From Bradyrhizobium murdochi (lineage in GTDB: Bacteria; Pseudomonadota; Alphaproteobacteria; Rhizobiales; Xanthobacteraceae): DNA of 64,000 bases. Of the stretch, positions 43,158-51,585 are shown piece by piece; position 1 is the first letter of the stretch, and every line of letters begins with the position of its first letter. Both the position numbers and the translations under genes were made by a program. The notes below the pieces were generated by a model. It saw nothing but the letters and a program-made list of their open reading frames with translations, had not been told where the DNA came from and ran no database searches. Location: assembly GCF_000472965.1 (NCBI RefSeq), contig NZ_KI421483.1:300145-364144 (forward strand). The letters run 5' to 3'.

Positions 43158-43306
43158 CGATTTTTTAGGTACAAGGCTGGCGGCGCCTCGAACCCTGCGG
43201 CGGGCGCCCAGACTAAAGAAAAGCAACCGGCCAAACCAAAAGGGTCCGGCAGCTCATTTGGATGACCTTAGAACCGCGTGGGAAGCCCGCAGGAGGGGGA
43301 CTGGTA

Positions 43307-43984
43307 ATGGCAACTTTCTCAGCAACGAAAACCTTTGCCGCAATCGTTTCGGTTGCGGCGGTCGGCGCTGTTTCCTTGGGTGCGGGGACCGCGCTCGCCC
43401 AGGACAGGAACGTCACCGAGGACCAGATCATCCGCGCGCTGGCACCCGAAAAGAAGCCGCTGACCCGTGGCCTTTCGGTCGGTCCGCAGCAGACCGTCGA
43501 CCCGACTGCAGCCGCCGCCGAGAGCAAATTAGTTCAGAAATTCCGCGGTCGCTCCACGCGTTCGCTTTCGATCGCCGAGCGCGAGGAGATCGCCACCATC
43601 GTCAAGGACAAGCCGAAGATCGATCTGGAAATCAACTTCGACTACAACTCAGCCGATATCAGCGCGAAGTCGCTGCCGTCGGTTCAGGCACTCGGCCGCG
43701 CGCTTACCAACAACGACCTCAAGGGCTCGACCTTTGTGGTCGCAGGCCACACCGATGCGGCCGGCGGCGAAGCCTATAATCAGGATCTCTCCGAGCGTCG
43801 CGCCGACGCCATCAAGCGCTATCTCGTCGATAAATACGGCATCAACGGCACCGATCTCGTCACCGTCGGATATGGCAAGAGCAAGCTCAAGGATCCGAGC
43901 CAGCCGCTGGCGGAAGTGAACCGCCGCGTCCAAGTCGTGAACATGGAAAACAAGGCCACGGCGTCGAACGCATCCAACAAGTAA
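43307..43984 (+). CDS. OmpA-family peptidoglycan-binding protein
   Basis: 225 aa from ATG 43307 with AGGAGGGGG upstream. Signal peptide (GTALAQD), a short charged region, and a C-terminal OmpA domain: IDLEINFDYNSADIS, FVVAGHTDAAGGEAYNQDLSERRADAIKRYL and LAEVNRRVQVV. The Asp of GHTDA and the Arg of NRRV are the residues that hold diaminopimelate. It lacks a beta-barrel, so it is a periplasmic or lipid-free wall-binding protein. A strong terminator follows. Confidence 0.92.
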   Translation: MATFSATKTFAAIVSVAAVGAVSLGAGTALAQDRNVTEDQIIRALAPEKKPLTRGLSVGPQQTVDPTAAAAESKLVQKFRGRSTRSLSIAEREEIATIVKDKPKIDLEINFDYNSADISAKSLPSVQALGRALTNNDLKGSTFVVAGHTDAAGGEAYNQDLSERRADAIKRYLVDKYGINGTDLVTVGYGKSKLKDPSQPLAEVNRRVQVVNMENKATASNASNK

Positions 43985-44016
43985 GGGCGTGGCGCCGAGC
44001 AATAGTTTCCGGCTAC

Positions 44017-44056
44017 AATACGTCCCGCAGCACAAATGCGGGACGTATTCGTTTTG
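44017..44056 (+). terminator. Terminator after the OmpA-type gene
   Basis: AATACGTCCCGCA and TGCGGGACGTATT form a perfect 13-base stem with a 7-base loop, followed by CGTTTTGGG, 32 bases after the stop. Confidence 0.75.
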
Positions 44057-44128
44057 GGCGAGATCGCAGGCCTTCGGCCAGCCAATGCGCCCTGTTTGAT
44101 TTGACTTCCAGTCTGGATTGATCCGGCA

Positions 44129-45052
44129 ATGAAATTCTCCGAATACTTCAAACCCGCGCTCGGGGTGGCCTTCGTTGCCGTTGTGGCCGTCGGCTATTAC
44201 TGGTTCGAGCACCGTCCGCGCGCGGAAGAAAAGGAAACGCCGGGCCAGGCGCTGGTGATCGTGACCAAATCCACCAATGCCTGTTTCTCCGACATGGTCC
44301 GCGTCACCGGCTTTATCGTGCCGCGGCGCGAAGCCCAGATCGGCGTCGATCAGGAAGGCTCCAGGGTCACCGATTTGTTCGTCAAGGAAGGCGATACGGT
44401 TACCGAAAATCAGGAAATGGCGCGCCTCACCCCGCCGCCGCAACAGCCGGGAGCCCCGGGAGGTCGGTCTGGACCGATATCGCTTCGCGCGCCGGCTGCC
44501 GGCCTCGTCACCGAAGTCAGGACTGCGGTCGGCGCGCCGGCTTCGCCGCAGGCCGGCCCGATGTTCCGTGTCTCCGTGAACAATGAAATCGAGCTCGAAG
44601 CCGAAGTGCCGAGCGTTCATCTGCTCAAGCTCAATCCAGGTGCGACGGTACGCATCAGCCGTGACGATGCGCCCGATGTCGTCGGCAAGGTCCGGCAGAT
44701 CTCACCGCAGATCGACCGCACCACCCAGCTCGGCAAGGTCCGGATTTCGCTGAACAACAATCCCTCGCTCAAGGTCGGCATGTTTGCCCGCGCCAATATC
44801 GACGCCAAGCGCTCCTGCGGCGTCGCCGTCCCGCGCACCGCCATCGACCGCCTGACCCTGCAGGTGGTCAAGGGCAACACCATCGAAACCCGAAAGGTGC
44901 GCGTCGGCCTGACCTCCGAAACCTCAACTGAAATTCTTGAAGGCCTCGACGTCGGCGAAATCGTCGTGGCTGATGCTGGTACCTCGCTGCACGACGGCGA
45001 CCAGGTCAAAACCATGTTCGCCGACGAACTCGAACGCACGCGGGCACGCTAA
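44129..45052 (+). CDS. RND efflux periplasmic adaptor
   Basis: 307 aa membrane-fusion protein. N-terminal membrane anchor (about 10-27), lipoyl-like halves VPRREAQIGVDQEGSRVTDLFVKEGDTV and ISLRAPAAGLVTEVRTAVG, then a beta-barrel (GATVRISRDDAPDVVGKVRQI) and membrane-proximal part with SCGVAVPRTAID. It is shorter than AcrA/MexA types, with almost no helical hairpin between the lipoyl halves (a Pro/Gly linker instead). Stop and next ATG overlap by one base (TAATG). Paralogue of the adaptor at 58804. Confidence 0.92.
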   Translation: MKFSEYFKPALGVAFVAVVAVGYYWFEHRPRAEEKETPGQALVIVTKSTNACFSDMVRVTGFIVPRREAQIGVDQEGSRVTDLFVKEGDTVTENQEMARLTPPPQQPGAPGGRSGPISLRAPAAGLVTEVRTAVGAPASPQAGPMFRVSVNNEIELEAEVPSVHLLKLNPGATVRISRDDAPDVVGKVRQISPQIDRTTQLGKVRISLNNNPSLKVGMFARANIDAKRSCGVAVPRTAIDRLTLQVVKGNTIETRKVRVGLTSETSTEILEGLDVGEIVVADAGTSLHDGDQVKTMFADELERTRAR

Positions 45053-48000
45053 TGGCTTTGAATATCTCGGCTTGGTCGATCCGGAATCCGCTTCCGTCGA
45101 TCGTCTTTTCGATCATTCTCCTAGTGCTGGGCTGGGTCAGCTTCACCAAGCTCGCGGTGACGCGGCTGCCGAGCGCCGACATCCCCGTGATTTCGGTCGC
45201 GGTCGCGCAATTCGGCGCGGCTCCAGCCGAATTGGAAGCGCAGGTCACCAAGACCATCGAGGACGGCGTCTCCGGCGTCGAGGGCGTGCGGCATATTTCG
45301 TCGTCGATCACCGACGGTCTTTCGGTGACGACGATCCAGTTCGCGCTCGAAACCAACACCGATCGCGCGCTGAACGACGTCAAGGATGCCGTCACCCGTG
45401 TACGCGCGAACCTGCCGCAGAACGTCAACGAGCCGCTGATTCAGCGCGTCGACGTGATCGGCCTGCCGATCGTCACCTATGCCGCGATCTCGCCGGGCAA
45501 GACGCCGGAGCAGCTTTCCTATTTCGTCGACGACGTCGTCAAGCGCGCGCTGCAGGGCGTCCGCGGCGTTGCGCAGGTCGAGCGCATCGGCGGTGTCGAG
45601 CGCGAAATTCTCGTTTCGCTCGATCCCGACCGGTTGCAGGCGGCGGGACTCACCGCCGTCAATGTCAGCCAGATCCTTCGCGGCACCAATGTCGACCTCG
45701 CCGGCGGCCGTGCTGAAATCGGCAAGAACGACCAGGCGATTCGCACGCTGGCAGGCGCCAAGACGCTGAACGATCTCGCCGGCACGATGATCCCGCTGTT
45801 CGGCGGCGGCGAAGTCCGGCTCGACGACCTCGGCACCGTCACCGACACCATTGCCGATCGCCGGACCTTTGCCCGCTTCAACGGCGAACCGGTGGTGGCG
45901 CTCGGCATCAAGCGCTCCAAGGGCGCCAGCGACGTGGTGGTGGCCGAGGCCGTGCAGAAGCGCATCGATGCGTTGAAGGTTGCCCATCCCGACGTCGACC
46001 TGAAGCTGATCGACACCTCGGTCAACTTCACCAAGGGCAATTACGATGCGGCGATCTCGACCTTGTTCGAAGGCGCGATCCTCGCGGTGATCGTCGTGCT
46101 GCTGTTCCTGCGCGATATCAGAGCCACCATCATCGCCGCGATTTCGCTGCCGCTGTCGATCTTCCCGGCGTTCTGGGCAATGGACCTGCTCGGCTTCTCG
46201 CTGAACCTCGTCTCCTTCCTCGCCATTACGCTGTCGACGGGCATTCTGGTCGACGACGCCATCGTTGAAATCGAGAACATCGTCCGCCACATGCGCATGG
46301 GCAAATCGCCCTATCGCGCCGCGCTGGAGGCCGCCGACGAAATCGGTCTCGCGGTGATCGCGATTTCGCTGACGATTATTGCGATTTTTGCTCCCGCCAG
46401 CTTCATGTCCGGTATCGCCGGGCAGTTCTTCAAGCAGTTCGGCATCACCGTGTCGGTGCAGGTGTTCTTCTCGCTGCTCGCCGCGCGCTTCGTCACGCCG
46501 GTGCTCGCCGCTTACTTCCTGAAGGATCACCCGCACGAAGACCCGCCGCCCGGGCGCATCCTGCAGACCTACTCCAAAATCGTGACCTGGTCGGTGAAGC
46601 ACTACTTCATCACGGTGTTGATCGGCTTCGGCGTCTTCGCTGCTTCGATCTGGAGCATCACGCTGCTGCCGCAAGGCTTTCTGCCCGCGCAGGACACCGC
46701 GCGCTCGCTGCTGGCAATGGAGTTGCCGCCGGGCTCGCAGCTCGCCTACACCGAAAAGGTCACTGAAGAAATTGTCGCCCGTCTGCGCAAGCGTCCCGAG
46801 GTGAAGAGCATCTTCGTCGATGGCGGCCGCGTACCGCCGGGGACGCAGGAAGTCCGCCGCGCCGCGCTGATCATCAACTACACGCCGAAGGCCGATCGCA
46901 ATATTACGCAGCGGCAGCTCGAACTCGAGATCGGCCAGGAGCTGGAAAACGTTCCTGATATCCGCTTCTGGTTCCTCGACGAAAACGGCCTGCGAGCGAT
47001 TTCGCTGGTCGTGACCGGCACCGACAGCAACATCGTCAACAACGTCGCCAGCGAGCTGGCGACGCAGATGAAGCGGATCCCGATCATCGCCAACGTGATC
47101 TCGGAAACCGCGCTCGACCGCCCCGAGCTTCGCATCCGGCCGCGCGCCGAACTGGCGGCACGTCTTGGCGTTTCGACGGAGAGCCTGTCGCAGACGATTC
47201 GCGTCGCCACCATTGGCGACGTCGGTCCGGCATTGGCGAAGTTCGATGCCGGCGACCGTCAGGTGCCGATCCGGGTCCAGCTCGAGGACAGTGCGCGCAG
47301 CGACCTGCAGATGCTGCAGCAATTGCGGGTGCCGCTCGGCCAGCGCGGCGAACGCGGCGGCGTGCCGCTGTCTGTCGTCGCCGACATCCAGCTCGATCAG
47401 GGCCCGACCAGCATCAACCGCTATGACCGCGAACGACAGGCGACCGTCGCCGCCGACCTCGTCGGCACCGCAGCCCTCGGCGACGCCACCAAGTTGATCT
47501 ACGATCTTCCGGTCATGAAGAGCCTGCCGAAGGGTGTGAGGGTCAGCCCGTCGGGCGACGCCGAAAGCCTCAACGAATTGTCGGAAGGCTTTGCGACTGC
47601 GATCACCGCCGGCCTGATGATGGTCTACGCGGTGCTGGTGCTGTTGTTCGGCACCTTCCTGCAACCGATCACCATCCTGTTTTCGCTGCCGCTGTCGATC
47701 GGCGGCGCGATCGCGGCATTGCTGCTGACCGGGAAGCAGCTCACGACGCCGGTTTGGATCGGCATCCTGATGCTGATGGGCATCGTCACCAAGAACGCCA
47801 TCATGCTGGTCGAGTTCGCCAGTGCGGCGATCCGCGAGGGCAGGAAGCGCGAAGACGCCATGATCGACGCCGGCATGAAGCGCGCGCGCCCGATCGTAAT
47901 GACGACGATTGCGATGGCGGCGGGCATGATGCCGTCAGCGCTGGCGTTCGGCGCCGGCGGCGAATTCCGCTCGCCGATGGCGCTCGCGGTGATCGGCGGC

Positions 48001-48201
48001 CTGATCTTCTCCACCATCCTGTCGCTGGTGTTCGTGCCCGCGATGTTCATGGTGATGGACGATTTCGGCGCCCTGTGCTGGCGCCTCGGCAAGAAGCTGA
48101 TCGTGTCCAGCGCGGAGACCGAGTCTGGTGACCACGGGCCGGATCATCACGGCAAGCCGCCGGCCAAGGGCCCGCCCGCGATGTCGCCTGCGGCGGAGTA
48201 G
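45052..48201 (+). CDS. RND efflux permease (HAE1/AcrB-like)
   Basis: 1049 aa inner-membrane proton-driven pump of the HAE1 family. It starts SIRNPLPSIVFSIILLVLGW, has twelve membrane segments in the usual 1+5 / 1+5 pattern, the porter-domain repeats, and TM4 SLNLVSFLAITLSTGILVDDAIVEIENIVRH with the paired aspartates (DD) for proton relay; TM10-11 include MGIVTKNAIMLVEFA and RARPIVMTTIAMAAGMMPSAL. Substrates unknown. No outer-membrane TolC-type gene follows. Confidence 0.96.
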   Translation: MALNISAWSIRNPLPSIVFSIILLVLGWVSFTKLAVTRLPSADIPVISVAVAQFGAAPAELEAQVTKTIEDGVSGVEGVRHISSSITDGLSVTTIQFALETNTDRALNDVKDAVTRVRANLPQNVNEPLIQRVDVIGLPIVTYAAISPGKTPEQLSYFVDDVVKRALQGVRGVAQVERIGGVEREILVSLDPDRLQAAGLTAVNVSQILRGTNVDLAGGRAEIGKNDQAIRTLAGAKTLNDLAGTMIPLFGGGEVRLDDLGTVTDTIADRRTFARFNGEPVVALGIKRSKGASDVVVAEAVQKRIDALKVAHPDVDLKLIDTSVNFTKGNYDAAISTLFEGAILAVIVVLLFLRDIRATIIAAISLPLSIFPAFWAMDLLGFSLNLVSFLAITLSTGILVDDAIVEIENIVRHMRMGKSPYRAALEAADEIGLAVIAISLTIIAIFAPASFMSGIAGQFFKQFGITVSVQVFFSLLAARFVTPVLAAYFLKDHPHEDPPPGRILQTYSKIVTWSVKHYFITVLIGFGVFAASIWSITLLPQGFLPAQDTARSLLAMELPPGSQLAYTEKVTEEIVARLRKRPEVKSIFVDGGRVPPGTQEVRRAALIINYTPKADRNITQRQLELEIGQELENVPDIRFWFLDENGLRAISLVVTGTDSNIVNNVASELATQMKRIPIIANVISETALDRPELRIRPRAELAARLGVSTESLSQTIRVATIGDVGPALAKFDAGDRQVPIRVQLEDSARSDLQMLQQLRVPLGQRGERGGVPLSVVADIQLDQGPTSINRYDRERQATVAADLVGTAALGDATKLIYDLPVMKSLPKGVRVSPSGDAESLNELSEGFATAITAGLMMVYAVLVLLFGTFLQPITILFSLPLSIGGAIAALLLTGKQLTTPVWIGILMLMGIVTKNAIMLVEFASAAIREGRKREDAMIDAGMKRARPIVMTTIAMAAGMMPSALAFGAGGEFRSPMALAVIGGLIFSTILSLVFVPAMFMVMDDFGALCWRLGKKLIVSSAETESGDHGPDHHGKPPAKGPPAMSPAAE

Positions 48202-48313
48202 GTAAAGTGGATCGTGCGAGCCGCTGAAGACCGGCCCGTGTTCGTTACCTGTTGGGTACGCGCAGAATTGCCCACCCTGCACTATGAGAAGTGGCCTGAG
48301 CTGAGCGGCTACT

Positions 48314-48988
48314 TTACTCGTTCCTCGCCACCGCCGTCAGCTTGGTCATGTTCTGCAGCAAAATCCGTCCGCGCTGCAGGTCCAGGATGCCGTCCTTGCG
48401 CCAGAGCTGCAGTTGCCGGTTGACGCTTTCGCGGGCGGCGCCGACGAAGACGCCGAGTTGTTCCTGCGAGATGTGCACTTCGGAACCGAAATCGGAAGCG
48501 AGCGCACAGAGCCTCCGCGCCAGCCGGACCGGCAGCGGCTGCAGCACGGATTCTTCCATTCGTTCGCTCTGCCAGCGGATGCGCTGGCACAAGAGCATGA
48601 TGATCTTGATCGCGACCTTGGGCTCGCGCTCCAGGAAGGCGAGGAAATCCTCGCGGCGCAGCACGAACAGTTCCGACGGCTCGCCGGCGGTGGCGTCCGC
48701 GGTGCGGCTCTGACCGTCGAGCACGGCGACTTCGCCGAAGAGATCGCCGGAGCCCATGAAGTTCAACGTCAGGCGGCTGCCGTCGGAGGCGCCGGTTTCG
48801 ATCCGGATCTGGCCGCGGCGGACGCCGTACAGGGCGTCGCCGGGATCGCCCTTCTGGAACAACATTTCGCCGATGTCGAGCTGCTGGGTGTGGCAAAGGC
48901 CGGAGATACGCTGCAATTCGTCGGCACCCAAATCCGCAAACATCGGGTTCATTTTCAAAATGACCGCAAATTCGGCCTGTTTAGTCAT
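48314..48988 (-). CDS. Crp/Fnr-family regulator
   Basis: 224 aa from ATG 48988 (GGGAAGG at 7 bases). Cyclic-nucleotide-type sensor domain (FADLGADELQRISGLC, FQKGDPGDALYGVRRGQIRI, GDLFGEVAVLDGQSRTADA) and a C-terminal helix-turn-helix (ISQEQLGVFVGAARESVNRQLQLW). The phosphate-cassette pattern GE-(A/V)-LDG-RTA resembles CRP more than FNR, and there is no N-terminal iron-sulfur cysteine cluster. A CRP-type palindrome 67 bases upstream suggests autoregulation. Confidence 0.93.
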   Translation of the reverse strand: MTKQAEFAVILKMNPMFADLGADELQRISGLCHTQQLDIGEMLFQKGDPGDALYGVRRGQIRIETGASDGSRLTLNFMGSGDLFGEVAVLDGQSRTADATAGEPSELFVLRREDFLAFLEREPKVAIKIIMLLCQRIRWQSERMEESVLQPLPVRLARRLCALASDFGSEVHISQEQLGVFVGAARESVNRQLQLWRKDGILDLQRGRILLQNMTKLTAVARNE

Positions 48989-49054
48989 TGTATCGCCTTC
49001 CCGATCGGCTCCACCGCCCCCGAACGCCGTTAGCAGGATTCCCCTGCCCACGAG

Positions 49055-49070
49055 TGTGTCATAAGTCACA
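49055..49070. promoter_or_regulatory. CRP-type site before the Crp/Fnr gene
   Basis: TGTGT-CATAAG-TCACA matches nine of ten positions of TGTGA-N6-TCACA. It lies 67 bases before the regulator's ATG and 136 bases before the AsmA gene, so it may serve both. Confidence 0.6.
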
Positions 49071-49205
49071 TAACTTTGCAGTAGCCCGGGATTATTTTTG
49101 GCCGCATTGGGCGCTATCCCTTTCCGGGATAAGCTCGCCCGACCGGTTGCGACGGCGTGTCGAGCCACCGAAATAAGAGCCGTTTGCGCGGTCTGGAATG
49201 TCGAT

Positions 49206-51269
49206 ATGAGAGCACTGAAAATTGCCGGCGCCATTATTGTCGCCGTGATCGTCGTCATCGCGCTGCTGCTGGTGATCGGCATCCCCTCGGGCTACCTGAA
49301 GGCCGAGATCCAGGAGCGGATCGAGCGCGAGACCGGCTACAAGCTCGCCATCAATGGCGGTGCCAAGATCGGCCTGTGGCCACAGCTCAACATCCGGCTG
49401 AACGATGTCACGCTGCAGGATCCCAGGGATCGCGACATCAACCATCGTTTCACGGCGTCAAGCATCGAGGCTGACGTGACGCTGGCGAGCCTGTGGGCCG
49501 GCCGGCCGCAGATCACCGAACTCGTCATCATTCGCCCGGTGGTGAATTTGCCCCTGAAGCGCGAGCGCGTGAGGGAGGCCAATCCTCCCTCGAAGCCCGC
49601 CGGCGGCAAAACGACGGACGCCTTTTCGATCGAGCATGTCAGCGTCACCGGCGGCACCATCGTGTTCTCCAACTTGCGCGACCGCGTCGAGAACAGGATC
49701 GAGACCGTCAACGCCGACATCACGATTGATGCCGACCGCAAGGTCACGCTGACCGGCAGTGCGCGCAGCGGCGGCCATCCGCTGAAAGTCGAAGCCAAAG
49801 CGGCGCTGCCCGCCGCCCCCGTCGAACGGCAGAACATCCCGACCGAGATCAAGATCGATGCGCCGGGCCTGCTGCACGCGCAGCTCACGGCCAAGGCCGA
49901 AGCCCGGCTCAACGGCTCGGTCGTGATGATCAACGGCGTCACCGGCACCCTCGGCGACGGCGCGTTCAACGGCTGGGCCTCGGTCGATCTGTCGAGCAAG
50001 CCGCTGGTCAAGCTCGACCTCGATTTCCAGAAGCTCACGGTCGCGATGTCGCGCAGCACCGATTCTTCCTCAGGCCAGCCCTGGAGCAACGCGACGATCG
50101 ACGTCAATGGCCTCAACTACGTCGACCTGCAGGCGCGCATTTCCGCGGCCGAACTCAAGATCGGCGACGCGCGCTTCACCCCCGCCGCAATCGACGCCAC
50201 GCTCGCAAGCGGCGTCCTGAAGGCGCAGGTTTCCAACCTTGGCGCCTATGACGGCAACGCCAATGGCGACCTGACCGTCGACGTCTCCACCGCCAATCCC
50301 ACTTATGCGATGCGGGCCGACCTCACCGGCGTGCGCGCGCTGCCGCTGCTGCACGGCCTTGCCGATTTCGACAGGATCGACGGCAGGATGCAGGCGAAGA
50401 TCAGCGTGCGCTCCAACGGCACTAGCCAGCGCGCGATCATGTCGAACATGGCGGGCACTGCCTTCGTCGTGTTCCAGGACGGCGCCATCAAGGGGCTCAA
50501 TGTCGCCCAGATGATCCGCTCGCTGACGGCGAACACCTTGTCCGGGTGGCAGGCGAGCGATGAGAAGGCGACGGATCTTTCGCAATTGTCGGCGTCGTTC
50601 AAAATCGACAAGGGGCAGGCGCAGACCACCGATCTCAACCTCGTCGGCCCGCTGGTGAAGATGACCGGCGTCGGCACCATCGATCTCGGCACCAAGCAGA
50701 TCGGCTTCCGTGTCGAGCCGAAACTCGTGATGACCACCGAAGGCCAGGGCCGCACCAGCGATCCGGTCGGGCTCGGCATTCCCGTGATGATCGAGGGCCC
50801 GTGGGGGAGCCCACGGATTTATCCGGAGATGCAGGGCATTCTCGACAATCCGGAGGGGGCCTATGCCAAGCTGAGGGAAATGGGCAAGGGCCTGTTCGGA
50901 CCGAATGGTGCCGGGCTTGGCGCTGCGATCGGCAACCTGCTCGGCGGCGGACAACAAGGTGCGGCCGGCGGTCAGGGCACAGCGCCCGGCACCGGCCAGA
51001 CGGGCGGCAAGCCGAACGATCCGCTCGGCGGCCAGCTTGGCGAGACCATCGGCAACCTCATTCAGGGATTGGGTGGATTGGGGCAGAATCAGCCGCAAGG
51101 CGGCGCGCGGCCGGGCGGTCAACGGAGCCTGGCGCCGACCTCGCCCGCCGAGGCGCCGACGCAGGCCGCGCCGGCCGAGCCTCCGCCCCCAGCAGCGCCG
51201 AGCGATACGACCGCGCAGCAGGACAGCCAGCCGATGAACGAGGTGTTGCGGCAGTTGTTCAATCGGTGA
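49206..51269 (+). CDS. AsmA-family envelope protein
   Basis: 687 aa from ATG 49206. One N-terminal membrane anchor (about 5-27), then the AsmA domain: LKAEIQERIERETGYKLAINGGAKIGLWPQLNIRLNDVTL, a repeating beta-groove architecture thought to move phospholipids or support outer-membrane assembly, and the C-terminal AsmA_2 part (LNVAQMIRSLTANTLSGW, TDLSQLSASFKIDKGQAQTTDL, GTIDLGTKQIGFRVEPKLV). After about residue 560 there is a Gly/Gln/Pro/Ala-rich low-complexity tail of about 110 residues ending in NEVLRQLFNR. It is divergent from the Crp/Fnr gene. Confidence 0.9.
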   Translation: MRALKIAGAIIVAVIVVIALLLVIGIPSGYLKAEIQERIERETGYKLAINGGAKIGLWPQLNIRLNDVTLQDPRDRDINHRFTASSIEADVTLASLWAGRPQITELVIIRPVVNLPLKRERVREANPPSKPAGGKTTDAFSIEHVSVTGGTIVFSNLRDRVENRIETVNADITIDADRKVTLTGSARSGGHPLKVEAKAALPAAPVERQNIPTEIKIDAPGLLHAQLTAKAEARLNGSVVMINGVTGTLGDGAFNGWASVDLSSKPLVKLDLDFQKLTVAMSRSTDSSSGQPWSNATIDVNGLNYVDLQARISAAELKIGDARFTPAAIDATLASGVLKAQVSNLGAYDGNANGDLTVDVSTANPTYAMRADLTGVRALPLLHGLADFDRIDGRMQAKISVRSNGTSQRAIMSNMAGTAFVVFQDGAIKGLNVAQMIRSLTANTLSGWQASDEKATDLSQLSASFKIDKGQAQTTDLNLVGPLVKMTGVGTIDLGTKQIGFRVEPKLVMTTEGQGRTSDPVGLGIPVMIEGPWGSPRIYPEMQGILDNPEGAYAKLREMGKGLFGPNGAGLGAAIGNLLGGGQQGAAGGQGTAPGTGQTGGKPNDPLGGQLGETIGNLIQGLGGLGQNQPQGGARPGGQRSLAPTSPAEAPTQAAPAEPPPPAAPSDTTAQQDSQPMNEVLRQLFNR

Positions 51270-51274
51270 GGCCT

Positions 51275-51402
51275 TAACTCCCTCTCCCCGTCCTTCACGG
51301 GGAGAGGGTTGGGGTGAGGGGCTGCCTCCGCGAGTCCCATTGCGGAGGCAGCCCCTCACCCGGCGCTTCGCGCCGACCTCTCCCCGCGATGGGCGGGGCG
51401 AG
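51275..51402. repeat. Intergenic palindromic element
   Basis: CTCCCTCTCCCCG and CGGGGAGAGGG at the left, CCTCTCCCCGCGATGGGCGGGG at the right, and a central perfect hairpin GGGGCTGCCTCCGC / GCGGAGGCAGCCCC. It begins 6 bases after the AsmA stop and may terminate that gene. Confidence 0.75.
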
Positions 51403-51585
51403 GTTGAGCACCGCCGCCGGCACAACGAATCCACTGCCTAAAATCGGGGCTAACCATGCTGGCGGAGGGCCCGCCGGCCCCCTCAATTCGTGCTAAACAG
51501 GCCTCATCCGGGGCCCCCCAATAGCGCCCCGTGGCAAGCGACGAACGGATGCGCATGCTTAAGGGCGTGGCGCACGAGGGTCCGG

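Noticed and set aside
45121..47664. Very long minus-strand frame inside the RND permease
   Set aside because: A shadow caused by high GC third positions; the plus strand encodes a complete, well-conserved permease.
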